NCBI GenBank assembly: GCA_002205965.3
Contig: NADL03000144.1
Span: 62,001-126,000 of the forward strand
Source of the DNA: Kappaphycus alvarezii
Taxonomy: Eukaryota; Rhodophyta; Florideophyceae; Gigartinales; Solieriaceae
Direction of reading: 5' to 3'
DNA: 64,000 nucleotides
How positions within the stretch are numbered: the stretch's first letter is position 1; each line of letters opens with the position of its first letter. The position numbers and the translations under genes were made by a program. A model generated the notes under the pieces. The model saw nothing but the letters and a program-made list of their open reading frames with translations. It was not told where the DNA came from and searched no databases. Below, piece after piece: positions 53,276 through 64,000 of the stretch.

Positions 53276-54570
53276 ATGAGACTCTCTAACTTTTATTTTT
53301 GCTCTGGCCTGCTGTTATCAATTTGCTCAGTCTCAAGATTCATGTCTCTTCAACAGTACTCATTGTGCCTGTACCGTAGCGAGCGTCACAGGGCTGTGTT
53401 CTCGTTTTTCATCTGGTGTCGAGGCAGCTGCGACTTGCGTTGTCGACAACTGCCTGCCAAACAGCTATGTTTGTGACTGTGCAGGGCCGGATATCTGTGA
53501 TGTTCGCTCATGCAACGCATGGGTTCCCGACAATCCAGCCGATGTGACGAGCGTTGGAGATATCATTCCGTGTACATATGTGGTTGACGCAGTACATTGC
53601 CTCTCTCCGATTGCTTCAAGCCCAAGCCCGAGTGTATCAGCTCGCGACCCCCAGTGGATCCCCGGTTCCTAGCTCCAGTTCCTCCAGTGCTCCATCTGCT
53701 AGTGCGCTCCCGAGCAGTATGGCTAGTACGAGCGCGACGCCGAGCGTCACATCTAGCCCCCTACCAAGTAGCTCAAACTCTCCAGCAATGCCCAGTCCAA
53801 CGTCAAGCTCGACACCAACACCGTCGCCAAGCTATAGCCCAACCAACAGCCCAAGTTATAGCCCAACCAACAGCCCAAGTTATAGCCCAACCAACAGCCC
53901 AAGTTATAGCCCAACCAACAGCCCAAGTTATAGCCCAACCAACAGCCCAAGTTATAGCCCAACCAGCAGTCCGAGCTAGCCCCACTCCAAGCGCAGCCGG
54001 AGAATACCGAATGGTGCAAGTTGGTGCTGCTAGTGACGCTAACATGTTTAACATGTCAGCATTCACAGATCCCAGTGACTTTATCACGACGACGTTCAAT
54101 ATGAGAAATGGATGGCCCTACCCGCACCTTCTTGAACACCGTATGTACACAGTGATTTTTATGTGAATGAGGCTGGAGACACTCACTTTCTATGCGTCAT
54201 TATGAACACTTACACTGCTGGGGATGATTTCCGTGGCACTCAGGCAACTGATGTAACTGTGACAGGTGTGAATGGGCAGACTTTGAACTACGTTGCTTGC
54301 GATGATGTGACTGACTGCCGGTCACGAGCGGCGTGACCATATCATCATTCTTCGGGAACTTTGGATATCAAACCGATGGTTTCTGTGTGGCACCAATTGA
54401 AAATGATGGGAATTCAGTGACAATTCGCTAACTGGTATTCAACGGGCAAGGGGTATTCGTTTCTTGTCTCCGGGTGATATAACAGAAAAAGAGTATATGT
54501 TTGTAGATGGGCCTGGAAATGGTCTGACAGGAACTGTGATTCGACTGGTCTTGTAACGAACGGGGAAATT
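53276..54570 (+). pseudogene. Secreted cysteine-rich protein with Ser/Pro linker, broken
   Basis: The ATG at 53,276 opens MRLSNF; after one change of frame in a T-run the sequence gives a hydrophobic signal-peptide core (IFALACCYQFAQS) and then a cysteine-rich module to about 53,630 with some 13 cysteines (THCACTVASVTGLC, TCVVDNCLPNSYVCDCAG, DVRSCNAWV). A second frame change leads into a Ser/Pro/Thr-rich linker (53,644-53,979) ending in six SYSPTNSP octads. Further frames carry AGEYRMVQVGAASDANMFNM, DFITTTFNMRNGWPY, GDTHFLCVIMNTYTAGDDF, GVTISSFFGNFGYQTDGFCV and a final GNGLTGTVIRLVL, which look like one extracellular beta-rich domain. At least four frame changes. Host gene, probably cell-surface or wall; no family name assigned. 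Confidence 0.5.
53830..53973 (+). repeat. 24-bp minisatellite encoding CTD-like octads
   Basis: Six 24-bp units (AGTTATAGCCCAACCAACAG followed by CCCA) in frame, each encoding SYSPTNSP; the last is SYSPTSSP. The units are nearly identical at DNA level, so the array expanded recently. SYSPTxSP is close to the YSPTSPS heptad of RNA polymerase II, but the context is a secreted Ser/Pro linker and no polymerase sequence adjoins it. Confidence 0.9.
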
Positions 54571-54599
54571 CCTATTAATAACGTTCAACTTGAATGGTC

Positions 54600-57250
54600 T
54601 GCTGGTGCCATAAAGTAAAGTGGTGCATGTAACCTTGTCCATCGTTCACGGGGAGGGCGGTCTAAGATCTGTCCTGTTGTTTGCAATATGCAGACTGTTG
54701 TGTTTTTGAGGGAGTTGAGAAAAACCGAAATGAGAGGTTGACAGAAAGATAAAACTGAGAAATGAGAAATAAGAATGTAAATTCGATCAGTAATGTTACC
54801 TTCGTGTGCAACTTGTTGTGTCGTGCAGTGCAGTATTAGCCACTCATCTAACAATTCTATATCGAGAGTGACAAAAACTTTTGGTGGATGAACCTTCATC
54901 TGTTGTTTACAGGTGACCGTGAGAGTGTCCCCGCTCAGTATATGATTAGCTCGTTCTCTGCCGTACATACCGTGTCATACCGAGCAGTAACAACAGCTGC
55001 GCTGTATTGCGGTAGACAAATGTGAAACTGCATATGTCTTCAAAGAAACAATATGCTCATTTCCAGGAAACTGCGGATTTGGATCGCGAAAGTGCACAGC
55101 TTCTGTTGAAATGATAGCTTTCTCATGATGTATGTAGGCCATCGGGACTATCGTCTGTGTCAGGAGCAAGCCTATCTTGAGTTTCAAGACCTCGCTTGCT
55201 GTGCCGAAGTGGAGCCCTTTTCTGCTGACACGTGTGTAGAACAAAAGCCTGGTGTCATTTTCCAGTTTTGTACGGTACTGTACGGTATGACTTTGACAGT
55301 AGACAAAAAGTCTACTGTTGTCTCTCCCGAGGGACTCTCTCCCTTAGGCCAAGTGCGCACACTTGTACAACTCTCTCGTCAATGACTCAAAAAACTCGCA
55401 GTGAATTGACCGTGGGAAGATGGGTATTTCCAGGCGGATCGACAACAGAGAGCGCTGACAATGATTACTGTCCGATGGTGTTAGACCAAGACCCGCGGTA
55501 AATTACGGTCCGGAAGTCTTGCCCTTGTTTTCGATATCCCTTTACAGAGGGAATGCAGCCATTACCACTTTCCTGTCCATGCGTAAAAATTTACAAAGTC
55601 CCAAACAGTATGACCGCAACGCCGGTAGATGCGGTTTTTGGGCACCGCTGAGCGTGTTCCATTGGCACGCTACAACATGTGCAGTGGATTTTGTCCCCGC
55701 TAATTGCTCTTGACGCCCACATGTGGAAGAGAACGATCTAGCTTTCATTCCGTCATTGGACAATTACGTTGATGCCACCAGCGTACAAAAAATTACAATG
55801 GCTGCTGCAAAGCGACACCGTTTGTAACCGCCCCTCCGTTCTTCAACTCACCTGATCAATTCAGCATATGGAACAATGTGTGCATGTCCCACACTTTACA
55901 GCGCACTTTTCAACGGCTGGGGCCGTTTCACTCTCTCGCTGTGCAATTCCGGCATTGCGTAGCCACACAGCAATCAAGGGAAGAGAGTTGTAGATCGCTG
56001 TTGAAATTCCGGTTGTCGTCTCGGTCTCCTTCCTTGTGGAAACAGCCATACGTGGCACCGCATTAAATTTTGGAGACCATTGGATGCAGTCGGTATCACT
56101 GAAAATATCATAGAGTTCCTACAATAACTTTTGATCAAATCCGTGTTGAATATGAGGCTGTAGTTGCCGTGGTTCATATACTTATGCCGTTTCTCAAGAT
56201 AGCTCCCGTTTCCGCTTGATTGGTGCGCCTCTTCTACTGCTTTTGCAAACACAGGGACTGTCATAATGCCGACACTTCTGGAGTCGCATTTAGAACTATG
56301 CATGCCCACCCCAGTTCAACTCGATCGACCAGCTCCTGCAGAGCCATGTAAAATTCTCCTCATGCCGTTTAAAAGAATGTTTCACAAATTGCTCGTCCTC
56401 AACTTCATCTTCTGGTCACTGCACAGGTCTGACAGAATCAAGATCACCTGCCGCAGGCATACAATCGAGTCGAGTGGAACAACCCTGGGTAAGTATTCAA
56501 TATCAATTCACAAAACAGACTGCCGTTCCTCCAAAGGCCAAATTGTTATAAAACATTCCTCTCGCCTTGGCATCCTGAATGTAAATGCCCTTTGAACTAA
56601 ATCCTTCCAGGTCCCTGATTTCGCCGTGCTATAATTTCGATCACAGGCTGAAAACTGGTGATCCTAATCGAAGGACTCCAGTGCATTGCAAAACCATTAC
56701 CCTTGTGCAAGTATGGCCTGTGTGTACCTCAGGAGGGATTTGGATACGGCAGAGTTCAAGCTAGCAGTCATATGCTACATCCAGTGGTTCACCAGTACCA
56801 GTAAAAACAGAATGAATACCTCTCCCACTTCTCGAGAGGAGGCAATACCTTCTTGATGATGAATCAGTGCTCTGGTAATGACCGCCAACACCTGCGCAGA
56901 GCTCCTCGCCTCAAAATTTGGCAAGTTTACATACAGTGAAACAGGATCGGTGGACAGTTTCTATCCGTATTGTCGCAAATAGTAGGGATCTGTAGTGGCC
57001 AATTGTTTCATATGCGTTGAAAGAGAGAAAGCCAAAGCCTCTGAGTTGTTAAGTAAGGAGTAACAAGTTACAACGAGTCAGAAAAAAGTGTTTAGATGGC
57101 AGAATAGATTCCTGCAAAGTTTTTGCACCACTGGGCACGGCCTGAAACTGCTCGCTGAAGGATTCTAAAATTAAGAATAGTAGCAGCAGTCAGTCTCGTA
57201 ATAGTTTCACACTTGCTGGATTTGTTGAAGGGTAGGGCTGAGGATGATTG
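54600..57250. other. Unassigned, possibly decayed coding sequence
   Basis: Several stretches look like degenerate coding (for example 55,125-55,385 and 55,381-55,500 on the plus strand, and FFNSPDQFSIWNNVC near 55,848), but no domain was recognised and the frame does not hold. It could be further remains of a gene like the one upstream. CGGTACTGTACGG at about 55,264-55,276 is another GTAC palindrome. Confidence 0.3.
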
Positions 57251-57252
57251 TT

Positions 57253-57290
57253 ATAGGGGGAAACGTTTAGGTGCTTTACTGCTTATAGGC
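57253..57290 (+). repeat. Head of the short dispersed repeat, copy 4
   Basis: AGGGGGAAACGTTTAGGTGC followed by TTTACT matches the start of the repeat at 16,555 with one or two changes; the body does not continue recognisably. Confidence 0.4.
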
Positions 57291-57299
57291 ACTGAAGTG

Positions 57300-60200
57300 T
57301 GCTTCCAGAAAATTGGGAGGCATATCTATGTACCACGACCGAGCAGGAGGGGGGCTCTTTTAAGACTGGTGTGATGGTTGTCGTGCTCGAAAGGTTACCT
57401 GGTTGCCAGCAGTGCTCCCTGCTCCACTTTATCTATTTTGAGAAGGAGATTTCCACTAATTGATTATGTATCAGAGATGATAGAAGTCACGCGGCGAGAG
57501 TAAAGCTACTCGTGAGGTGACATGAAAGGGTCACTTTTACGTTTTTGAGCCGTAGAAGTTGAAGACGATAATAATTATTATTTTTTATGGAAAGGATCGC
57601 AGAGTGATAAATGTTCGGGGCGATGAATGGCTGCTCATCTGCAGCATGGATATCGAGTTCGTAACAATGAAGAGTTTGAATTGGCTCACTGAATCACCAA
57701 CACATACAGTACATTGTAGTACTGGAAAGCTACCTTTTGTGGATGAACAGCTCGGATACCCCTCCACCTAATGCATCTAAGAACGATTTGTTTCAGGATA
57801 TCCTGTAGATTGAGGAGAAAGGGTGAACTGCAGCAACGGTTGACAGCAATTAAGAAAAAATGTTCTACAAGAAGTATTTCGAGCGTCTTTCTAAGGTCAA
57901 AGAGTCGCGGTGAGTGCAGATGAATTTGCGGTTTGCTCCATGGACCAATCCTGTCCATATTGCATCCCAAGTCCTCAAGATCATTATTTTTATGGGAGGC
58001 TTTTCATGCAAATAGCGGAATGTATCTGCGAATCGCGACAAGTGTATATATCCACGGCGAGGTGTCTCAAAGCGGGCCACAACACTTTTACTCATTTGTC
58101 ATAAAGTGCAGAGTGGCATAAACATACAAAATTGATGCGCTCATCAAAATAGGAACATCGCCACATAAACGATGGCAATTTATATCTCCAATTATTTAGC
58201 AAATTCATGATGCAGCGACGCAAGCGTAACCTCCTCTGAGCACCGCTCCACACGCCTGCAGAGCGCACTTCTGAACCGTCATGAGCGTTTTTCATACTCG
58301 CGGTATCCTTTGCAATATTCATACTGCCCCCTACTGTAAAACCTACTTAACGTATGTACATATATGCCAAATCCAAACTTAACTCCAACAATTTTTGACA
58401 ATATGTAGTTAAGGGTTTTAGATATTCGTATCCTCTCCGCTCTCCTCCCATCAGCCAATTATCATCTATCATCCCTTCCAGCATCTCCGCATAGAATTTT
58501 GACACTCTCCTAACAAATGCTCGACATACATCTGCCGATAGGCGACGGTAGAACCAACCCTTATATTTCTACACTTTCCCAAGTGACGAGCAGCGCTACT
58601 GCCAGTATAATTCCTTGTAAGCCGTACCCTCTTCGTAACGCGGTTTCAACAATATCCTCCAGGCTGCAGGGAGAGGAAAAAGCCCATCGGAGACGCACTG
58701 CCGAAAATTCAAGTTTATTCACCAATACCAGGCTATAGGTATCCGGCTTGAGTGAAACACGAGTCAACAAAGAAGAAGAGGATAGCCCAAGTCGGTTTCT
58801 TAATATCACTCAACATCCGTCCCTGTGCAAGAGAATGGGTAAGGGCCGATGTTCAGCGATCCTTGCAAAACATTCTTTAGAAACGCTTTCTCTTAATCAG
58901 TCTTCGCTACACCTTTGTGTCTTTTGATTTATCAACGCGTTATTCTTTGTCCTCTCTTCTTTTTTGCTTGTCGCACTGAGTAATCACACTCGGATAAGCG
59001 CGTGGTTCACGCATCACGTGAACTCGCATGTTCCCATTGCATCTGAAGATTTGGAATCACTTATTACAATTGCTAATTGTTGTGGGTCTCAGAATGTAGC
59101 GATTTTCCGAACAGAGGGGATCAAGAAAAATTGGCACAGCTCCTTATGCAACAAAAAGATTGCAGATCAATACATCTGGTTGGAAGGCAAGCGTTTTTGT
59201 ATGAACAATATCGGTACATTGAAGGAAACCAATCGATGGAGGGTGTCAAGCTTTGCGCTGTTGAAAGTTTGCAGGTGAAAATTTAGTCACAGACTAGAGG
59301 CTTGAGAGAACATACCAGGGAAAAAAGCAAAATCTCTGTAAACCTTTACAGCATAGCACGGTCCTAGTGGGTATAACTTAATCCTCAAAAATATCTTAGT
59401 TGCACTCTAAGGATAGCGACAAAGACAGATAGTTCACTGTACGCATAGTTTACAAGCTTTTCTGAGTAAGAGCTTCAATATAGAGCACTGCAGTCTGGAA
59501 TGAAAATGAGGGGTTTCTGGACGTAAATTTGATACTCTGCGAGTAAATTGATGTCCTGCGAATCACATTTCGACCCCAAATGCAAGCGTTCAGTAACAAA
59601 GCGATGGTATGTCTCGATATATCTGTTCCTCTATTTGAGAATCTTGTAATTGAGCTCTCGGAGGGATATCGTAGATTTAATTCCTAATGAAAAGATACGG
59701 AGAATATTCCGTAAGTGGCTAGGTATCATTGGAAGAGGAGGTCGCCCAAGCGGGGAAAGAACTAGGCACAAAATGAAAATTTTGCATCTATGGGAATAAC
59801 TATGGATTTATTACGGATAGATAGGGTGACCAATTCTATGCATTATCACATAATATCATTTGGGCGAGTAAGGGCGTAATTATAGGTTATTCATTGCTTC
59901 AGCTAGGCGCCCCTTCAAGGAGGAGTGTAAGACCTAAAATTGGTTTCAGGATGAGAAAAACCGAGTGAATTTGAACAAAGTGATATGTCATCTGCGTGAC
60001 CTGTGTTCTCCAATCCCCTTACAACACTGAATTCAATTTGCTATTGTCATATATTAAAAACTTGACATGGTCTCTTTGATCCCCCTAAGCATTGGAATTG
60101 TACAGATGGTAGCATCAATTTGTAGGAAGCAGCGCGAGTTTGAAGATGGCAGAAATGCCTACCAAAGAATGCAACTCCGGCGAGAAGAAACTGGATCATA

Positions 60201-60985
60201 CGATACCTTTACCCTGTTTGTTTAGACTAGTACTAAAATATAGGACAAATTGAAGAGAGGCTGGAGGGGATGGAGGGGGAATTCAAACCATGCATATATG
60301 AGTTGTCTCAGGATTAGGTTGCTTGTTGTGAGCGTCATAAGCGGTGACAAGTCAAATCATATCAATACAGTACAGTAGTGAACGGTAACTTGCGACAGTA
60401 TCCAAGTGAAGGGCAAGAATTCCCCACCTGCTGTGCAGGGTGAGGATTCTTACCGGAGGGTGGACAGTAAAAGGAAGTTTTGGACATTTACAAAATCGTA
60501 CCAAAGTAGAGCAAGTTTCTTTTTTTTCTGTTGTTTCGGACTGGGAATGGTTCTACACATGACCTGAAAATTGTTTTGTTAGTGTCATTGTTGTGCTGAC
60601 GCCAGAAACAAGGAAAGGATGTATGAATAATTGTATTGGTGCACTTTTCGCAGGTATGAGTCTACTGGCTATCTCACAAATGCAATGTCCTTTGAACACA
60701 TGCTTGAATACGTCGTCGATAACATGGTCAAATCGGGCTTTTTTTCTGTACATTACAGTTGCAAGCGAATGGAATTGATATCAGTAGGCTGCAAAATGGG
60801 CCAAATGGGCCCTGCCAGGGCAACTCAACTCACGATCTATTCAAGTTGAATGTGCATTGCAATAGGCACTGGAAATATGCATTATGAAATTGAAGCTTTT
60901 CCGTGTTTGAGGTAGAGGATCTGGTTTCAGCGGTCGCAGTTGTAGAGGCAGCCTTGGCTGCCTGAGGACTTGATCGCAGAGGCAA
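57300..60985. other. Unassigned sequence
   Basis: AT-rich, with scattered short frames. The two overlapping plus-strand frames around 58,964-59,286 share an AIFRTEG-like segment but give no family I can defend. No repeat, RNA gene or element end recognised. Confidence 0.35.
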
Positions 60986-60989
60986 CGTG

Positions 60990-61335
60990 TGCGGTACAGA
61001 ACTGTACTCTACCGAGTAGTAGTGTACTGTACAGTATCCACTCCAAGTATGACAAATAAAGGTAGAATATTACGTAAAGCCTCAATGTGCCACCTCATGG
61101 CTTTGAGGTGGCACTTTCTGGCAATCTCGAGACTTGACGAAATATTGAACACTACTACTCGTACCGTACAGTCTTTTTATTGAAAAGTGACTGCTACAGT
61201 AGGGCCGTCAGCAACGGTATTGTACTGGGTACTACTGTACTGTACCGTACAGTACATGGATAGGGCCTTGCAGTATTAGTTTCCCAATATTGTACAGCCC
61301 TGTACTGTACAGTACAGTACAGTACAGTACATCGA
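60990..61335. repeat. GTAC-palindrome-rich simple sequence
   Basis: Dense ACTGTAC/GTACAGT units, ending in CTGTACTGTACAGTACAGTA with continuing ACAGT repeats at about 61,301-61,331. The sequence is self-complementary and can fold in many registers. Scattered single copies of the motif occur elsewhere in the window. Confidence 0.75.
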
Positions 61336-63340
61336 AACTCCTTGGTACACACAGAGACACTGCTCTGCTCGCAGTGCTTAACTGTATAGTACTGTACCTT
61401 TATCAACATGTTCCAGGCGCCTCCCGCCCACCCGTGCGACTGTCTCATTTTCTTCCGTCGGAGGCGGTTTCACGAATCATACAAATCGTACAACCTCCAG
61501 CCTCTGCAACTTCGATGGCCTGGTCAAATCGGCCCTTAGAATTTGCATCACTGCAATCTCCACCGTTGTCATCCCCATCCCCACCTTTGGAACAACACGC
61601 TCGCCCAATTCGAGACTCCCATCTGCATGCACTCTTGCCGCCTGTCTCGCTCACCCCTATTCTTCCCACTTTCAACCCAATGCTTGGTGCACACCTCGTC
61701 TCCTAATTTACCATACATACTGCCACCCTGTAGAACTCACCCCGTTACTAAAGATTGCCTTCCATATACACGAGACTGACCCGCCCACCGCATCTTTACT
61801 ACTCAGGCGACATATGCACCAGAAACTTGAAACCCTTCCCATTCTAGACACATTTCTCGCCCGCACTGTCAAGTTTCTCCCTCTTTCCCAAAATCACTCC
61901 ATCAAGAGCTGTGGCAACAATAGATACCCTGTCAATAACTGACACATACTTCCAACCGCTCATGCCATCACACACAAAGTCTTCCGTGTCCTATCCTTGC
62001 CACAAGAATTCATCTCCGTGCAACACCATCCCACCTGAATTCAGACAATGCACTTGTGGTATCTATAACCCAGTCTCTACCACAGCACAATACATTACAA
62101 TTTGCATGCACCCCTGCCCATTTTGTAATACCTGATCGTGACAGAGCGCAACAGATTACAAGCACTGCATGTCACCATTTGTGCAAACTTGCAAATGAGT
62201 GCAGACATGCGCTCATCGATATTGCAAATAGTACACACCCGCAATCCCAATTCCTTCGCGTGTATGTTGGTTACGGCACGTTGCATTCATATTGCCATAT
62301 CCTCGCACCTATTCTTTCCCCTAGAAAGCTTCACCCGCAGTGCGCTGCAGTGGCAACTGTGATTTTGATGTAACACCCAGAAAGTCACGCACTGCGTTTG
62401 CGAACCTTGACAGCGATCCCACCTCAGAAAGAAACATTTTGATCCTCACATGGAATACTCTGAAATAAACACGTGCCTTCAATGGGTCACTTCAAAGCTG
62501 CTCACTGCTGCGGTATATATTGACTCTTGCCCATGCTGATCTTCCCTATTCCTCACTCCCACCAACAATTCAAACACAAGTCACAACCAAACTTCAAACC
62601 TTACATTGATCCAAACCACAACCACGTTACAGTCTCAACTAATCTAACAATCAAGCATGGCCAGTTACAACAAATCCCCGACACTACATCTACCCGCATT
62701 CACAACATGGGTTCTCTTCGCAGGTTGTTGCTAATTCTCTGTGTTACCTACATGGCCTAATTGGGGTTCCATTGACAACCACGGAGCCCAGTTCCCCGCC
62801 AACGAAGGCCAAAGCTCCGAATCTCTCGTGACAGTGAATCATCAAACAAACACCGAATGGATACAATCCGGCAGGACCTATCCCCCGACGGCAGCTCCTG
62901 CTGCCGCCCCCCGCCCATCGCGGTGTTCTAAGTTGTCAACCACAATGCCCGTGATCCTTCCAATGGAAGCACACATATGACATGCCCATCCTCTCTTCAA
63001 TTTTACAACGATTTGCCCCTCCAATCCTTTTTCCCCTCTTTTCCTCTCTCTCCCTTGTTCTGAATTCATATGACGCACGTATCGCTTCTACACAAGAAGA
63101 ATCTCACGGAAGCACCACACAAACCAGGCATCACCGCTCTCAACAACACGTACTATGCCAGTCGATCCAAGGTGCTCCTCTGACCAAAGCAGACACACCT
63201 CTTCATTCAACGCTCTAGAAAACAATCTCCACCCCACCTCTTCCACCCCTATCCCCCTTCCTTCCCCAACCAAAAGTTTCCTAATGGCCGTGCATTTGCT
63301 CAACCAAGGAAACAACATAGACCCCAGTTGCCCCGCTCAG
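61336..63340. other. Unassigned C-rich sequence
   Basis: Pyrimidine-rich on the plus strand. Frames such as 61,290-61,706, 62,056-62,373 and 63,155-63,412 are open but of low complexity and no domain is visible. No element ends recognised. Confidence 0.35.
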
Positions 63341-63344
63341 GAGT

Positions 63345-64000
63345 GCAGCAGTAATCTAACCAAGCAACCCCACGACAATGGCTTACCACGATCAGAACGA
63401 GTTACATCTTGAATGATATCCGGAATGACAGTGGCAAAGGTCATGTACAGAGAGCAGCAGCAGCAAAAGGCAAGATGAAATGATCTGCGTTATCCAAGCG
63501 TTCGGTGGCCTGCACGGCGACGTAAGTACCCAAGATGGCGGTGAGTGCGCAGAGAAAGTTTGCAAAGAGAGCTGGGAACGTGAAAAACCGGCGCGAAGGA
63601 GAACTGCATAGTCGGCGAGTTCTTGTGGTAGTTGGAGAATATGGCTACAGTGGTGGCAATTCCGGCGGCGGGGGAGGAGAGAAACGCGATCCCAATGGAA
63701 AGACCGTCGCCAAAATTGTGGAGTGGTCGGCGAGGAGGTTTATGTAGGCGGCGGGAAGATTAGAATGGGAATGGGAATGGGAGTGGGAGTGAGAGTGAGG
63801 GGAAAGTTTGTGAAGGAGTGCATCGAAGAGGAAGAAGAATGCTGATGAGATGAGAAGAATCAGGTGGGTGGGGGAATAGGGGCGAGAAGATGAGAGGCAA
63901 AGATGAATGAAGAGATCGGCTAGCAAGGCTCCGGCAGCAAAGGGAAGGAGACGGGGGTGAGAAGGGGTAGGGGAGAAGAAGAAGGGTTACAAGAGAGGCG
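63345..64000 (-). pseudogene. ZIP-family metal transporter, 3' part, broken
   Basis: Minus strand, entering from the right edge. First frame (to about 63,690): FAAGALLADLFIHL (a transmembrane helix of the ZIP type), LILLISSAFFFLFDALLHKL (next helix), a His-Ser repeat of six units (the cytosolic histidine loop) and AAYINLLAD. Next frame: HNFGDGLSIGIAFLSSP (63,720 downward), the ZIP signature HNFxDGxxxG in helix 4. Then HKELADYAVLLRAG (helix 5), FPALFANFLCALTAILGTYV (helix 6), HFILPFAAAAL and LYMTFATVIPDIIQDV (helices 7 and 8). At least four frame changes. The helix-5 motif HExPHE is not intact: only HKE is seen. ZIP proteins import zinc, iron or manganese into the cytosol; histidine-rich loops of this kind are common in the LIV-1/KE4 subgroup. 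The N-terminus lies outside the window. Confidence 0.72.

Noticed and set aside
53830-53973. The C-terminal domain of an RNA polymerase II large subunit
   Set aside because: No polymerase sequence upstream; the context is a signal peptide, a cysteine-rich module and a Ser/Pro linker, followed by another extracellular-looking domain.
58964-59286. A RhoGAP-like domain suggested by AIFRTEG and the following leucine-rich stretch
   Set aside because: Only about ten residues resemble the family, the later conserved blocks are absent and the frame changes inside.
63760-63800. A meaningless simple repeat (GGGAAT/GAGTGG units)
   Set aside because: In the ZIP frame it encodes the histidine-serine loop expected at this position, so it is part of the gene.

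Overview
This is a transposon-dominated window of a eukaryotic nuclear genome. There is no operon structure, no ribosome binding sites and no CRISPR array; almost every recognisable coding stretch is a retroelement or a decayed gene. I cannot name the organism. The mix of Ty3/gypsy, copia-like and nuclease-bearing LINE-like elements, with sparse host genes, would fit a macroalga such as a red alga, but that is a guess.

Layout. 1-2.5 kb: unassigned sequence with a 5'-truncated LINE tail (minus). 2.5-8.3 kb: a nearly complete, broken Ty3/gypsy element (A) with 5-bp target-site duplications. 9.0-10.3 kb: a solo LTR of a related family, enlarged by about 650 bp of coding-like acidic sequence. 10.9-12.3 kb: a decayed piggyBac-like transposase. 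13.2-14.0 kb: a second, shorter solo LTR of the same family, inverted. 15.5-20.2 kb: a long GC-rich LINE-like retrotransposon with a reverse transcriptase and a C-terminal restriction-like endonuclease, carrying a 25-bp perfect inverted repeat in its middle. 20.6-21.3 kb: a broken zinc-finger gene. 23.4-42.6 kb: a nested stack, in which an old LINE-like remnant was split by a copia-like element (D, 24,254-42,248, duplication CTTGA) that was itself split by a large Ty3/gypsy element (B, about 27.26-38.87 kb). 42.8-50.1 kb: a young Ty3/gypsy element (C) sitting beside a second LINE-like remnant. 51.5-52.1 kb: an NmrA-like pseudogene. 53.3-54.6 kb: a broken gene for a secreted cysteine-rich protein whose linker has six octads resembling the RNA polymerase II tail. 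63.3-64.0 kb: a broken ZIP-family metal transporter running off the right edge.

The most unusual object is an open reading frame at 43,407-43,781 inside element C, on the strand opposite gag-pol. Its first 28 residues match the N-terminal tail of histone H3 at 23 positions and keep the lysines that correspond to K9, K14, K18, K23 and K27, while K4 is replaced by Asn. The rest is not a histone fold. Element B carries gene-like antisense frames at the equivalent place, between integrase and the 3' LTR. This points to Ty3/gypsy elements that carry an extra antisense gene, in one case with a histone-tail mimic.

Relative ages by LTR comparison (by eye): A and C youngest (few substitutions), B older (about 7% differences), D oldest (about 18%), which agrees with the nesting order. 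Host-gene remnants show repeated reading-frame changes, so either they are true pseudogenes or the assembly has residual indel errors.
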